DNA of 64,000 bases from a virus. Below are positions 55,620-63,157 of this stretch, piece by piece. The notes below the pieces were generated by a model. The model had not been told where the DNA came from. It saw only the letters and a program-made list of their open reading frames with translations, and did no database searches. Location of the stretch: the IMG/VR virus record IMGVR_UViG_3300027777_001718, positions 1 through 64,000 of that record; one strand, given 5' to 3'. Within the stretch, counting starts at the first letter, position 1. Each line of letters begins with the position of its first letter. The translations under genes were made by a program, and so were the position numbers.

Positions 55620-56601
55620 CCGCGTCTTTCTGTTTGAAATACGCCCCTAATGACTGCCCAGTTTTACGGCACACGCCTGTTCCAGACAACAATCGCAGAT
55701 CTTGCCGCGCGTGTAAATACGCTGCCGTAAATTCCGCGTATCCTGTCAAAAGTTCGCGCGGATATCTGTGGAACTCTGCCAGCATGAAAAAGAACTCTGA
55801 GCTGGTTTCTGGCTTGGCAAAGTCGTCCGCAAGCCGGCACGATTTCAAATACTGCACTTTTGCGCCCGGTAACCGCACAACCGGCAATTTAATCTTTGGC
55901 GCATGCACAAGAAACTGCCGTGTTTCAATACGCCACCCGGTTTTTTGCGGTATGACAACTGTGCGACACATCGAGCCTTTTGTTGTGCGCTGCAGCTGTT
56001 TAGCACATTTGTTGTACGCGTATTGATGCCGCTGCAACTCGCCACGCAGGATTTTTGTGTAGACAAGTATTTGGCTATCAGAGCATCCAAGCGTTGGATG
56101 AAAATCAGCTGCTGCAATAAACCGAGAAACAACGCGACAAGTCATAACCAGCTTCGTAGTTGGGTCTTGTGCGCCTATCGTACGCAGCGTCTTTTTTACG
56201 TGCCGATATGACCACGCACATATGCGCGCAAAACAAAACGGACAAAATGCGTCACGCCGGCAAGGTCTAAAGACAGTTTCTTTTCGCCAGAAGTAATACA
56301 GATACGTTGGCCGGCAAAAAAAACACCGCCGAAACGTCAGTTCAAATTTGCGTTTGTCAAAATTATCAGTTTTGATATTTAATGCCCACAAATTGCGCCC
56401 GACAAGTTCTTGCAGCCGTTTTGTCCAAAGCCGGCGTATTGCCCGCGACAAAGACCTGACCTTGGTGTCTCGTTTGTCGGCAATTGCGCCTAGCACACAA
56501 TATTGTGCAAACACCTGCGAAGCGCGGCTGCTAATTTTAACAATTTTCCATCTGTGCGGAATATACCGCTGAACACAAGCACCAAGATCAAAAGACACCA
56601 C
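55582..56601 (-). CDS. CxxC protein of unknown function
   Basis: A 339-residue basic protein starting at GTG (56599-56601) with AAGGA 7 bases upstream. CFFCRPTYLYYF, then PCRRDAFCPFCFARICAWS at about 92-132 forms a zinc-binding candidate of five or six cysteines. Later it is basic and aromatic (CRLADDFAKPETSSEFFFML). The zinc cluster with a downstream basic domain resembles some plasmid and phage replication initiators, but no catalytic motif (HUH or Tyr) is clear. Its last 38 bp overlap the DHS-like gene. Confidence 0.62.
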   Translation of the reverse strand: MVSFDLGACVQRYIPHRWKIVKISSRASQVFAQYCVLGAIADKRDTKVRSLSRAIRRLWTKRLQELVGRNLWALNIKTDNFDKRKFELTFRRCFFCRPTYLYYFWRKETVFRPCRRDAFCPFCFARICAWSYRHVKKTLRTIGAQDPTTKLVMTCRVVSRFIAAADFHPTLGCSDSQILVYTKILRGELQRHQYAYNKCAKQLQRTTKGSMCRTVVIPQKTGWRIETRQFLVHAPKIKLPVVRLPGAKVQYLKSCRLADDFAKPETSSEFFFMLAEFHRYPRELLTGYAEFTAAYLHARQDLRLLSGTGVCRKTGQSLGAYFKQKDADARASRAAKKTA

Positions 56602-56624
56602 AACTACATCCTTGTGGGGGTGTT

Positions 56625-56651
56625 ACAAAATGTCGGCTATTAAGGCCGACA
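56625..56651 (-). terminator. Weak rho-independent terminator
   Basis: A perfect 7-bp stem (arms 56631-56637 and 56645-56651) with a 7-base loop is followed on the minus strand by TTTTGT. It lies between the 110-residue gene at 56700 and the CxxC gene. The stem is short and the T-run brief, so termination is likely partial. Confidence 0.6.
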
Positions 56652-56699
56652 AGCGGATGTTTTGTCACATGCTATTTTTGTTGCAAATTAACAAACGCA

Positions 56700-57032
56700 T
56701 CAAGCCATGAACCCAGACATACGCGGAAGTTCAGGAAGTTCATGCCACAGCCAGCTCGGATCTGGTGTAATAACGTCGTAGCTGCCAATAACGTCGAACA
56801 CGATGCCGGCAGTAGAGTCACGAACGTTGCAAATACGCGCCACGGCAATCCGACCATTTGTAGAACGCGTTACAGCTACAAAACTACCCGGCGTTGGCAA
56901 CATTGCGCAGCAACATGTCCAGCCGAGTCGCGTCGGTTGCGCTACAGGAACGACCGGCGTGGCTGCGGCCGACGTAACGTCAGTTTCAACAGGAGCAGCC
57001 GTATTAGTAGTCGTAGTGCTTTCAGTCGTCAT
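56700..57032 (-). CDS. Hypothetical protein
   Basis: A 110-residue protein with a Thr/Ala/Val-rich flexible N-terminus (STTTTNTAAPVETDVTSAAA) and a globular second part with CCCAMLPTPGSFVAVTRSTN, then VFDVIGSYDVITPDP. AAAGGA lies 8 bases before the ATG. The three consecutive cysteines are notable. Not recognised. Confidence 0.7.
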   Translation of the reverse strand: MTTESTTTTNTAAPVETDVTSAAATPVVPVAQPTRLGWTCCCAMLPTPGSFVAVTRSTNGRIAVARICNVRDSTAGIVFDVIGSYDVITPDPSWLWHELPELPRMSGFMA

Positions 57033-57061
57033 AAGTCGAATCCTTTCTGTAGTTATTGAAC

Positions 57062-57394
57062 TTAATCAACATTGTCATTTTGCTTTATTTTGGCAGTATA
57101 AGTTTTAATTGCTGCAACAGCCGCCGCGAGCTGGGGCATACGTTCTTCCTCGGCAAAAACACCGTCGCCAATCGTAGCTGCCTCGTAGACCGTCTCGCCG
57201 CCGCAGCAGGGCACGTCTGCCCGGAACCAGCCGTGACGCAAGCGCAGATACCCGATTTGCTCGCGAGTGGTGTCGTCAAACACTTCATACTGTTCCGGGC
57301 ACGCAGAGCAAGTTAGAACCAGCCGGCAGCCGTCGATAATGATATCTTGGTCAGACGGCTCGTAGAGGTTGAACCGGTCATCGTCAGCGTTCAT
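57062..57394 (-). CDS. Conserved small protein with Cys pairs
   Basis: A 110-residue protein: NADDDRFNLYEPSDQDIIID, then LVLTCSACPEQYEVFDD, GYLRLRHGWFRADVP, and CCGGETVYEA. The pattern (NLYEPSDQDIIIDGCRLVL, CPEQYEVFD, YLRLRHGxFRADVP) recurs in environmental bacterial genomes and phages, as I recall from planctomycete-associated sequences, without known function. It overlaps the next gene start by 4 bp (ATGA), part of a run of coupled genes. Confidence 0.8.
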   Translation of the reverse strand: MNADDDRFNLYEPSDQDIIIDGCRLVLTCSACPEQYEVFDDTTREQIGYLRLRHGWFRADVPCCGGETVYEAATIGDGVFAEEERMPQLAAAVAAIKTYTAKIKQNDNVD

Positions 57395-57603
57395 TTCAGT
57401 CGCTCCAGCAGCCCGCGAAGTACCTTAGTTATTTCCCTGCACCGCTCATTGCAACCATCGTCGTATGAATCAGCGGCTTCCTTAATCGCCTCCCGCTCCT
57501 CGTCGGTAAGCGTGGGCTCGCCTGCGGCGATTACGGCCCTTAATCGCCGCACCTCGGCAGCGAGGAGTTCTGGGTCACGGCACTCGTCGGGGTCAATTCT
57601 CAT
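57391..57603 (-). CDS. Small helical protein (paralogue of next gene)
   Basis: A 70-residue helical protein (RIDPDECRDPELLAAEVRRL, then GEPTLTDEEREAIKEAADSY). The TLTDEExxAI segment and the C-terminal LRxLLERxK match the gene at 57600, so the two look like diverged duplicates. Such proteins are common in environmental bacteria and their phages and have no known role. Four-base ATGA overlaps join it to both neighbours. Confidence 0.75.
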   Translation of the reverse strand: MRIDPDECRDPELLAAEVRRLRAVIAAGEPTLTDEEREAIKEAADSYDDGCNERCREITKVLRGLLERLK

Positions 57604-57860
57604 TTGGTTCTTTCCAGTAGCTTGCGGAGGGTGGCAACGTATTCTCCATCGTCAAAGCTGTTTAGCGGCTTTCGCACTTCCTCAAACCACTCAAGCGCCG
57701 CCAGCTCCTCGTCGGTGAGCGTGGCGTCTTGATCCGCGAGACGGCGTATCGCTTCGCGCAGGCTAACTATCTCGTCTGCGCCGTTTCGGATAACAACGGC
57801 GTCTGCGTCAAAATCAGCCAATGCAGCTACCGCGCGCAAGCGGTCAACAATGTCAGTCAT
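57600..57860 (-). CDS. Small helical protein (paralogue of previous gene)
   Basis: An 86-residue protein: TDIVDRLRAVAALADFDADA, then RNGADEIVSLREAIRRLADQ, then DATLTDEELAALEWFEEVRK. The DIVxRLR start, the A..EI..LR..I.RLA.QDATLTDEE core and the ending LRKLLERTK are typical of a small family seen in environmental metagenomes. Its ATG overlaps the MazG stop by 4 bp. Confidence 0.75.
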   Translation of the reverse strand: MTDIVDRLRAVAALADFDADAVVIRNGADEIVSLREAIRRLADQDATLTDEELAALEWFEEVRKPLNSFDDGEYVATLRKLLERTK

Positions 57861-58246
57861 TCTGGCTCTTTCACAAAAATACCTTCAGGCGTCAGCGTAC
57901 CCTTGCGGTCTTTGATAGTGTCGTAAGCCTTGGCTAGACATTCAGTGATATCAAAGCCGGACAGCGCGCAATAAAGAATCAGCGTTACAAGCACGTCGCC
58001 TACGCCGTCTACGCGGCCAGCGTCGTCGCCCTTGATTGTGGCGTCAGCTAACTCGCCCAGCTCCGACATAGTTTTCATAAGCTGCGACGTTGGATTGCTA
58101 TTGGGAATAATCTGCCGCGCTTCTGCCCAGTCTTCTACAGCCACGACCAGTTCTTCAAACGTTTTAATTACAGGCTCAGCAGCGTAGTCTGGGGGGATCT
58201 CAAATTTTTCCGTAAGCTTGTTGTTCACAAAGCTCAGGATATTCAT
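57857..58246 (-). CDS. MazG-like NTP pyrophosphohydrolase
   Basis: A 129-residue all-helical MazG-type enzyme that hydrolyses nucleoside triphosphates (or alarmones) to monophosphates. Metal-binding residues fit MSELGELADA (60-69; Glu62, Glu65) and RVDGVGDVLVTL (78-89; Asp80, Asp84). AEARQIIPNSNPTSQ precedes them. It ends with AYDTIKDRKGTLTPEG, which is usual for phage MazG-like enzymes. The start at 58246 is 10 bp from the upstream stop without a clear ribosome binding site. Confidence 0.85.
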   Translation of the reverse strand: MNILSFVNNKLTEKFEIPPDYAAEPVIKTFEELVVAVEDWAEARQIIPNSNPTSQLMKTMSELGELADATIKGDDAGRVDGVGDVLVTLILYCALSGFDITECLAKAYDTIKDRKGTLTPEGIFVKEPE

Positions 58247-58256
58247 GCACCATTTG

Positions 58257-58754
58257 TTATTCAACACTCGTCGGTCCTTCAACTGAAGTTGGGGGTAAAA
58301 TTTGTTCTTGTGTTTGTTCTTGGAGTTCTTGAGCTGCTAGTGCTTCGGCAATTCGCTCGCGCAATAGCTGCTCGGCTGTTTCTTGGTCGTCAATCTCGAC
58401 GAACGGCAACTGGTCTTGCAAGTGCGCCCACTTTGTTGGGCCCACAGCGCCAACATTGATATCGCCGGGCTCTTGCGTTGAAAACTCGGCAAGCATCGCA
58501 ATAGCGTAAGCGTCGGCTTTGTTTTTGAAAACTAGCGCGCGATTGCTTTTATCAGCAAACAACGCCGTGCCGGTTCTGTTGCAGATAATCCAGCGCACAG
58601 CGGCTTCGCCAGAGTCGATGTAGCCCGGCGCGTAATTTGGCGCTGAGTTGTGCTGCGGCGCGTCCGGCGAACAACACCGTTTAAATTTTTTGTCGCTGCC
58701 ACACGGGCACTTGTCATTCCGCTTCATTAACCCTTCGCGCCGAATCGTACTCAT
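58257..58754 (-). CDS. SEC-C motif protein
   Basis: A 165-residue protein starting MSTIRREGLMKRNDKCPCGS; AAGGAGG is 4 bases before the ATG. RNDKCPCGSDKKFKRCC (12-28) is the SEC-C zinc motif (C-x-C-x8-CC) first known from SecA and common in phage proteins. The rest is Ala/Glu/Gln-rich with a C-terminal PTSVEGPTSVE repeat. The zinc motif probably contacts nucleic acid or protein partners. Located directly upstream of mazG. Confidence 0.85.
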   Translation of the reverse strand: MSTIRREGLMKRNDKCPCGSDKKFKRCCSPDAPQHNSAPNYAPGYIDSGEAAVRWIICNRTGTALFADKSNRALVFKNKADAYAIAMLAEFSTQEPGDINVGAVGPTKWAHLQDQLPFVEIDDQETAEQLLRERIAEALAAQELQEQTQEQILPPTSVEGPTSVE

Positions 58755-58826
58755 CGAGCCTCCTTGCAAACACACAAAATAAGCCAGCTGCGTACTGCGC
58801 CGGCGCCAAAAATATCAAAATAGTGG

Positions 58827-59111
58827 TCAGTAAATTGACACCGCGGCTACAGTGCGAACGTACAGCTCTGTTTTGTGCTTAGGCGCGCGCAACAGCTGAG
58901 CATCATGCGCCGGCACATCGCCGTACGCCACGACAGACTCGCCGTGAATCACAACGCGGTCGCCGTAGTGCGTTACGTAACCGCACAGAACGCGTGTCTG
59001 CCGGGTTGTGGCGTCCCGGGCGATGATCTTAGGCTTTCCGGCCTCAAGAGTCACAGGCGGCCTGCCAGAGGCCTTAGAATGCGAAATTTGAACTGCGCCT
59101 GAAGACGCCAT
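58827..59111 (-). CDS. Hypothetical protein
   Basis: A 94-residue protein. GGAGG lies 6 bases before the ATG at 59111, which decides the start. A basic, beta-rich protein (GKPKIIARDATTRQTRVLCG, then YGDRVVIHGESVVAYGD). Not recognised. It is the first gene after the 364-bp spacer. Confidence 0.72.
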   Translation of the reverse strand: MASSGAVQISHSKASGRPPVTLEAGKPKIIARDATTRQTRVLCGYVTHYGDRVVIHGESVVAYGDVPAHDAQLLRAPKHKTELYVRTVAAVSIY

Positions 59112-59269
59112 GGTTTTCCTCCGTGAAAGCGATGCGCAGCATACTGCATTTTTGGAATTCAGCAAAGCCACCGGCGAACTTTTGAAAAGCTAGGGGGGTA
59201 AATCACAATTTTTTGTGTCACAACTTGTTGGCACAATTAGAGTTAGCGCAAATCAAGCTCAAAATTCTT

Positions 59270-59337
59270 GTCCGCTTTAAACGGACCTAGTGTAGTTCCT
59301 ACGGAACTACGTCGGGGTAGGAATTATTCCTACCCCG
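59270..59337. repeat. Three consecutive perfect inverted repeats
   Basis: Arms: 59270-59274/59282-59286 (5 bp), 59292-59299/59303-59310 (8 bp, 3-base loop) and 59313-59323/59327-59337 (11 bp, 3-base loop). They stand side by side with 2-6 bases between, so a transcript on either strand would fold into a tandem of hairpins. Their role is unknown; possibilities are a transcript-stability cluster, a protein-binding site or a replication-associated signal. Confidence 0.65.
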
Positions 59338-59416
59338 GGATACAACCAGAAAAAAGAAAAAACATTGGGGAGTCGGGGGATACTGCATTGCCTAAATAAC
59401 CTATTTTGCGCATGCT

Positions 59417-59459
59417 AAAAAAGAGCAGAGCGTAGGGGCGGGTTTTACCCCGCCCCTAC
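59417..59459 (-). terminator. Rho-independent terminator
   Basis: An 11-bp perfect GC-rich stem (arms 59432-59442 and 59449-59459, 6-base loop) is followed on the minus strand by nine bases and then TTTTTT. It starts 17 bases after the stop of the gene at 59476. The gap between stem and T-run is longer than in a textbook terminator. Confidence 0.7.
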
Positions 59460-59475
59460 ACGTATGCTTGTGCGA

Positions 59476-59823
59476 TCACGTTGCAGTCGCTGGTTCTTTT
59501 TCTTTAGCTGCAGAATCGGTAGCTACGATCATTTCTTCTAGTTGCCGTTCTGGCAGTAGGTCATACAGGGCTGTTTCCATGTCCAGTATGAGTCGTCCAT
59601 GCAGGCTGTCTGGACCGGTATAGATCATACAGCGCACATGCGGCTCTACAGCTTTGCCTGCAATATGCTCATGCAACATGACAAACGTCACGATGAAAAA
59701 TTTATCTGCCGGCAACGCATCTATGACGTGTTGCGGAATAGTCCTGTTGAAGTGATAGATTCTTTCCGAGATGTCATTGATCTTGATCAGCACTTCTTTG
59801 TCGAGATATTTAAATGTTTTCAC
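59476..59823 (-). CDS. Hypothetical protein
   Basis: A 115-residue protein (MKTFKYLDKEVLIKINDISE ...) of mixed helix and strand with VTFVMLHEHIAGKAVEPHVR in the middle. It ends with an Ala/Lys/Glu tail. Its start overlaps the upstream stop by 4 bp. Not recognised. Confidence 0.72.
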   Translation of the reverse strand: MKTFKYLDKEVLIKINDISERIYHFNRTIPQHVIDALPADKFFIVTFVMLHEHIAGKAVEPHVRCMIYTGPDSLHGRLILDMETALYDLLPERQLEEMIVATDSAAKEKEPATAT

Positions 59824-60188
59824 TGGATATTGTCCTCTGAAAAACTCATGGTTTGTCTATTAAAATCGTAACTAGGTATGGTCCATCGTTGCCGTTTGAG
59901 GCCGGTAAATCTTCCGTTTGTTTCTTGTTCAGACCACCGTGCTTGCACTTCTTTTTTTCGCGCTTCGATTTCTAATATTTCTTCTGGCGTTGGTTCTGCA
60001 CAAACATGCGGTGTATCACGTTTGCGCAACACTTTGGGGTATTTTTTGCGGGGCAATTTGTGGATACGCATAAGTAACCGCAATCTGGTGCGAGTAATAC
60101 GTAACATGCCACAAATAACGTCAATAGTATTGTTACTATTTAACAGTTCTCGCAATTGATCAATGTCGACTGGATTAGGTTTTGTCAC
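59820..60188 (-). CDS. HTH-type phage protein
   Basis: A 122-residue protein with a GTG start (60186-60188) and GGAGAG 4 bases upstream. The N-terminal half looks like a helix-turn-helix (NTIDVICGMLRITRTRLRLL). It contains AEPTPEEILEIEARKKEVQA and RWSEQE, a pattern seen in small phage DNA-binding proteins. Probable regulator of phage or host genes; not proven. Confidence 0.7.
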   Translation of the reverse strand: MTKPNPVDIDQLRELLNSNNTIDVICGMLRITRTRLRLLMRIHKLPRKKYPKVLRKRDTPHVCAEPTPEEILEIEARKKEVQARWSEQETNGRFTGLKRQRWTIPSYDFNRQTMSFSEDNIQ

Positions 60189-60220
60189 AGATCTCTCCGT
60201 AGATCGTTAGCTACGTTGTG

Positions 60221-60475
60221 TTACTTGTCTTTTACAACCGTCCAACCAATGAATTTGAACACGTGTTTAGTAGCGTTGTAGTCACCTTCGTCGTCGTTAC
60301 CGGGCATAATTAGCACAAGCTGTTTGTTCTTGTGGTCTACCCGAAATATGGTGCCGGACCTTGGAATACCCCAGACACCGCCGTCTTGGATAATTCTCAC
60401 GCAGTTCCGGCACCACTCCAGAATGTGTTCTGGCGGGCGGTCACTATCAGTCGCATCTCTATTGAACGCTACCAT
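60221..60475 (-). CDS. Conserved small phage protein
   Basis: An 84-residue protein (MVAFNRDATDSDRPPEHILE ...) with HILEWCRNCVRIIQDGGVWG and IPRSGTIFRVDHKNKQL. It resembles small phage proteins by the GGVWGIPRSGTIF segment. Overlaps the gene at 60459 by 17 bp. Function unknown. Confidence 0.72.
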   Translation of the reverse strand: MVAFNRDATDSDRPPEHILEWCRNCVRIIQDGGVWGIPRSGTIFRVDHKNKQLVLIMPGNDDEGDYNATKHVFKFIGWTVVKDK

Positions 60476-60932
60476 TGAGTTTCTCCCGTTCTATCAATGC
60501 CCGGGCGTAGTCCATAGATACCAATTCGTGGCCAACCTGAAACCGGGCTAGCTCAGCAAGCAGCTCGGGATCCCACGGCGCGTGCAACGGCAATGAGTCT
60601 GGCCAGTGCATAGATTCGTTGGCGTACTCTTCACTTGCGCCGGCTTCTTTGTACGCCGCGACATAGGCGTCACGATAGCATTCTTCAGCCTTGTCGTTTT
60701 GCACGTCGACAACGACAGTTTCCCAGCCGTCGTCGTTTTTTTCGTCTTCGCTTATGGCAGCCGCAATACGATACGCGTAATGCGCCCCAACAAGATGACT
60801 AATGATTTCGGTGCAGTCGCTATCCGAAAAGTCACACGAGGCAAAGCTGCGCCGAATCAGGCTGGCAATCGTCTCTTCAGTTACAGGATCACGATCGGCA
60901 ATCAAGAACTCTTCGCGAATGGTTTCCGGCAT
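60459..60932 (-). CDS. Hypothetical acidic protein
   Basis: A 157-residue acidic, helical protein (MPETIREEFLIADRDPVTEE ...) with YAYRIAAAISEDEKNDDG and AYVAAYKEAGASEEYANESM. Not recognised. Confidence 0.7.
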   Translation of the reverse strand: MPETIREEFLIADRDPVTEETIASLIRRSFASCDFSDSDCTEIISHLVGAHYAYRIAAAISEDEKNDDGWETVVVDVQNDKAEECYRDAYVAAYKEAGASEEYANESMHWPDSLPLHAPWDPELLAELARFQVGHELVSMDYARALIEREKLNGSVQ

Positions 60933-60934
60933 GG

Positions 60935-61420
60935 TCAGGTTTTCTGCTTTGTGGGATTAAACCGCTCTACGATCACACGCTGCCACTCTCGGGCTTGTGA
61001 GCCGCGGCCAAGGAAGTCGTGGTAGTTCAGCTTGAGCTGATGCACGATGTCAGCCAGCACGTCGAGGCCGTAGACGCCTTCCATAGACGCTACTGGCTTA
61101 CCGGTTTTGTTATCAAAGATAGTGGCTTTGTAGTCGCTGAAATCGCTTTTGATAACATTGGTGTGCGCCTTGACCATGTCTTTGTGCAGGCCAAGCTTCA
61201 GGAACGCTTCGGGTTTCGTGATCGTGTGGCCGTCGCAGATATCCGCTACGGCAAGAATGACTTTGGCTGGGATATTCTCCCAGCGGGTCATGTCTTTATT
61301 CTTAGCTTTTGGTTTTGGCTTGTTTGTTTTTTCGAATGCCTTGCCCAGATGGGCGCGAGCTGACTTTATTTTGGGCTTTCCCTTTACGACTGCCTTTTTT
61401 GCTGCTTTCTTTTTTGCCAC
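60935..61420 (-). CDS. Basic-tailed protein, overlapping start
   Basis: Up to 161 residues. From the GTG at 61420 the first ~40 residues are Lys-rich (AKKKAAKKAVVKGKPKIKSA) and lie inside the previous gene; an ATG at 61291 (MTRWENIPAKVILAVADICD) would avoid the overlap. Neither has a clear ribosome binding site. The C-terminal part holds YGLDVLADIVHQLKLNYHDF and ends KQKT. A Lys-rich tail may bind nucleic acid. Not recognised. Confidence 0.55.
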   Translation of the reverse strand: MAKKKAAKKAVVKGKPKIKSARAHLGKAFEKTNKPKPKAKNKDMTRWENIPAKVILAVADICDGHTITKPEAFLKLGLHKDMVKAHTNVIKSDFSDYKATIFDNKTGKPVASMEGVYGLDVLADIVHQLKLNYHDFLGRGSQAREWQRVIVERFNPTKQKT

Positions 61421-61802
61421 GGGTTACTTTCTTTTTTTGCGGGAGGAGAATATCAGTCACAAACCGTCTGCGCCGTTTAAGGTCTTTCGCCTTGCCTACG
61501 TCTTTGAGTGTCTCAGCGTCGACCCAAATCCACGCCTGCACATATGCGCCGTACTCGGGCTCATCTGTTGACACCGCTGCGTTGTCGTCAACTTCGATAT
61601 AGCCTTCTTCGGTGCATTCTTGGGCAGCAGCGACGTAGTTGTCATGGAACTTGGATTGGTGGTCATCAGCAGCAAGGTCTACTTTGACTGCTAACACGCT
61701 GTTCTTTTTGATATCTTGCAGGTCTTCGTAATGAATGGCTACCCAGCAGACGGTGTCAAACGGCCGTATATCTTTATCGAACCGAGCGTTTTTGTTTTTC
61801 AT
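61302..61802 (-). CDS. Basic hypothetical protein
   Basis: A 166-residue protein. The N-terminal two thirds are globular (PFDTVCWVAIHYEDLQDIKK, YGAYVQAWIWVDAETLKDVG) and the last ~45 residues are Lys/Arg/Ser-rich (KKESSKKGSRKGKAQNKVSS). The last 119 bp are shared in another frame with the gene at 60935 if that gene starts at its GTG. Not recognised. Confidence 0.7.
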   Translation of the reverse strand: MKNKNARFDKDIRPFDTVCWVAIHYEDLQDIKKNSVLAVKVDLAADDHQSKFHDNYVAAAQECTEEGYIEVDDNAAVSTDEPEYGAYVQAWIWVDAETLKDVGKAKDLKRRRRFVTDILLPQKKKVTRGKKESSKKGSRKGKAQNKVSSRPSGQGIRKNKQAKTKS

Positions 61803-61809
61803 GTTGGTT

Positions 61810-62490
61810 TTATCCGTCTTCTATACTTCTGATCATGTTGTCCCAACTATTGCTGGTGTCGGTTTCCCAACGACTTGGCGCCAACATGTGCACTATGCGC
61901 GGTCGGCGTTTTTGCACAATAACCGGCTCGTCTTGCAGGTTTCTGCCGCGGCTATGAATACGCCGCCGTAGAACTTTTTTGGCCTCACGACACTCGTCGC
62001 ATGTTTTTGCTGCCATGGTTTTGTACGCGCCGCATGCGCAGTGCCGCAAGTCTGCTGCGGTTGTTAGTCCCCACAGGCGCTCTACATAGCGTTTCCGCCA
62101 TTCAAACCATCGACGAAACGCACGAATTACTCGGTCGACACGTTTAGGTTCTACAGGCTGGGAAAGCAACGCTTGCGCTTCGACCGAGTTGTGTATGGTT
62201 TTTGCGCGTTCTTCTTCTTTGCCTGAGCAGTCTACAACGCGACATTTTCTACATGTTGCAGCATGCAAACTTTTTACACCGCCGCAATATACGCATATAT
62301 TGCCGCCGCCGCGTTGTAACAATTTAACAGTGTTGTTTAATCTGCGTCGTTGTTTTTCAAGTTCCCAAACCTCAGCTAGATTTCCAAGGCCGTTGCGCTC
62401 TCGATACGCGCGCAATTTTCCAGTAATTCCAGAAAGCTCGGCTAGCTTTTCTTTGAGCTTAGCTTGTGTTTTGGCCGCAAGCGTGGTCAT
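61810..62490 (-). CDS. Protein with two zinc-ribbon-like clusters
   Basis: A 226-residue basic protein. Two pairs of cysteine knuckles: CVYCGGVKSLHAATCRKC (67-84) and CACGAYKTMAAKTCDEC (around 155-171), with a helical arm between. The first ~55 residues are charged and helical. The second cluster reads C-x-C rather than C-x2-C at its first knuckle. Probably nucleic-acid binding; function unknown. Confidence 0.72.
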   Translation of the reverse strand: MTTLAAKTQAKLKEKLAELSGITGKLRAYRERNGLGNLAEVWELEKQRRRLNNTVKLLQRGGGNICVYCGGVKSLHAATCRKCRVVDCSGKEEERAKTIHNSVEAQALLSQPVEPKRVDRVIRAFRRWFEWRKRYVERLWGLTTAADLRHCACGAYKTMAAKTCDECREAKKVLRRRIHSRGRNLQDEPVIVQKRRPRIVHMLAPSRWETDTSNSWDNMIRSIEDG

Positions 62491-62519
62491 GCGGGGCCCT
62501 TGTGTTTTCCGTTTAGATA

Positions 62520-63128
62520 TCAGTCCAGTACGCGTGTAACGGTGTTGTCTCGGGCTACGGTGCGCTGGTAGGTCACGCGGTACGAACCCGGGGGGAGAAC
62601 CCAGTCTCCGTGCTCAGGATGCGTTACGGTGTTGGTTTCTGTCAAGGCGAAGATCGGGCCTGCGAACGCCAGCAGTTCCGCAGCCGCGTCAAAGCCAACA
62701 ACGTTTGCCGGGCGGTCTTCGTTGCGATCTGCTGTGCGCATCAAAATCTGCCAGCCGGCTGCGGTTGTGTCGATGCCGTGCTGTTTAGCAATGAAAGCTT
62801 CAAGCTGCGTTCCGTTGAACTCCATTGGTGTGTATACCGTCACGCCGCGGCCATGCGCCAGACAATGACGGCTGCCTTTGGTGTTGCCGTCAGCAAGCTG
62901 CATTGGGAACGACGGGCTCGCTGGTTCAAACAAGATTGGCGTGGACGTAACATCCTCGATCAGCTGGATATAGATGTCACCCTGCCGAACAGCGTCGCCA
63001 ATACTGGCGGCTTCAGGAAAGTTCTGCGGATCGTCATTCTTGATCTTCTCAACCTGCGCCTGCGCCTCACGAAGCTGGCGGACGGCGGTGCTGTTATTGA
63101 TATCAAAGCTGGTAGCAGTAGTTGTCAT
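62520..63128 (-). CDS. Hypothetical protein
   Basis: A 202-residue protein. The start at 63128 (MTTTATSFDINNSTAVRQLR) has GGAG 8-9 bases upstream. It contains GDAVRQGDIYIQLIEDVTST and SRHCLAHGRGVTVYTPMEFN; a similar GDVxxQ...LAxGExTGHxH layout is known for phage proteins of unknown function. It ends with YRVTYQRTVARDNTVTRVLD. Confidence 0.72.
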   Translation of the reverse strand: MTTTATSFDINNSTAVRQLREAQAQVEKIKNDDPQNFPEAASIGDAVRQGDIYIQLIEDVTSTPILFEPASPSFPMQLADGNTKGSRHCLAHGRGVTVYTPMEFNGTQLEAFIAKQHGIDTTAAGWQILMRTADRNEDRPANVVGFDAAAELLAFAGPIFALTETNTVTHPEHGDWVLPPGSYRVTYQRTVARDNTVTRVLD

Positions 63129-63157
63129 GTGTAAACTCCAAGAAAAGGAACTAAAAC

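Larger units (their letters stand above)
59112..59475. other. Intergenic spacer with hairpins, no gene
   Basis: A 364-bp stretch with no supported gene. It holds a terminator for the gene at 59476 (59417-59459) and three more perfect inverted repeats (59270-59337). The segment 59160-59270 is AT-rich and may hold the promoter for the genes downstream of it on the minus strand, but no convincing -35/-10 pair was seen. Confidence 0.7.

Noticed and set aside
56672-56857. 61-residue minus-strand frame
   Set aside because: Overlaps the 110-residue gene at 56700 in another frame; only the latter has a ribosome binding site.
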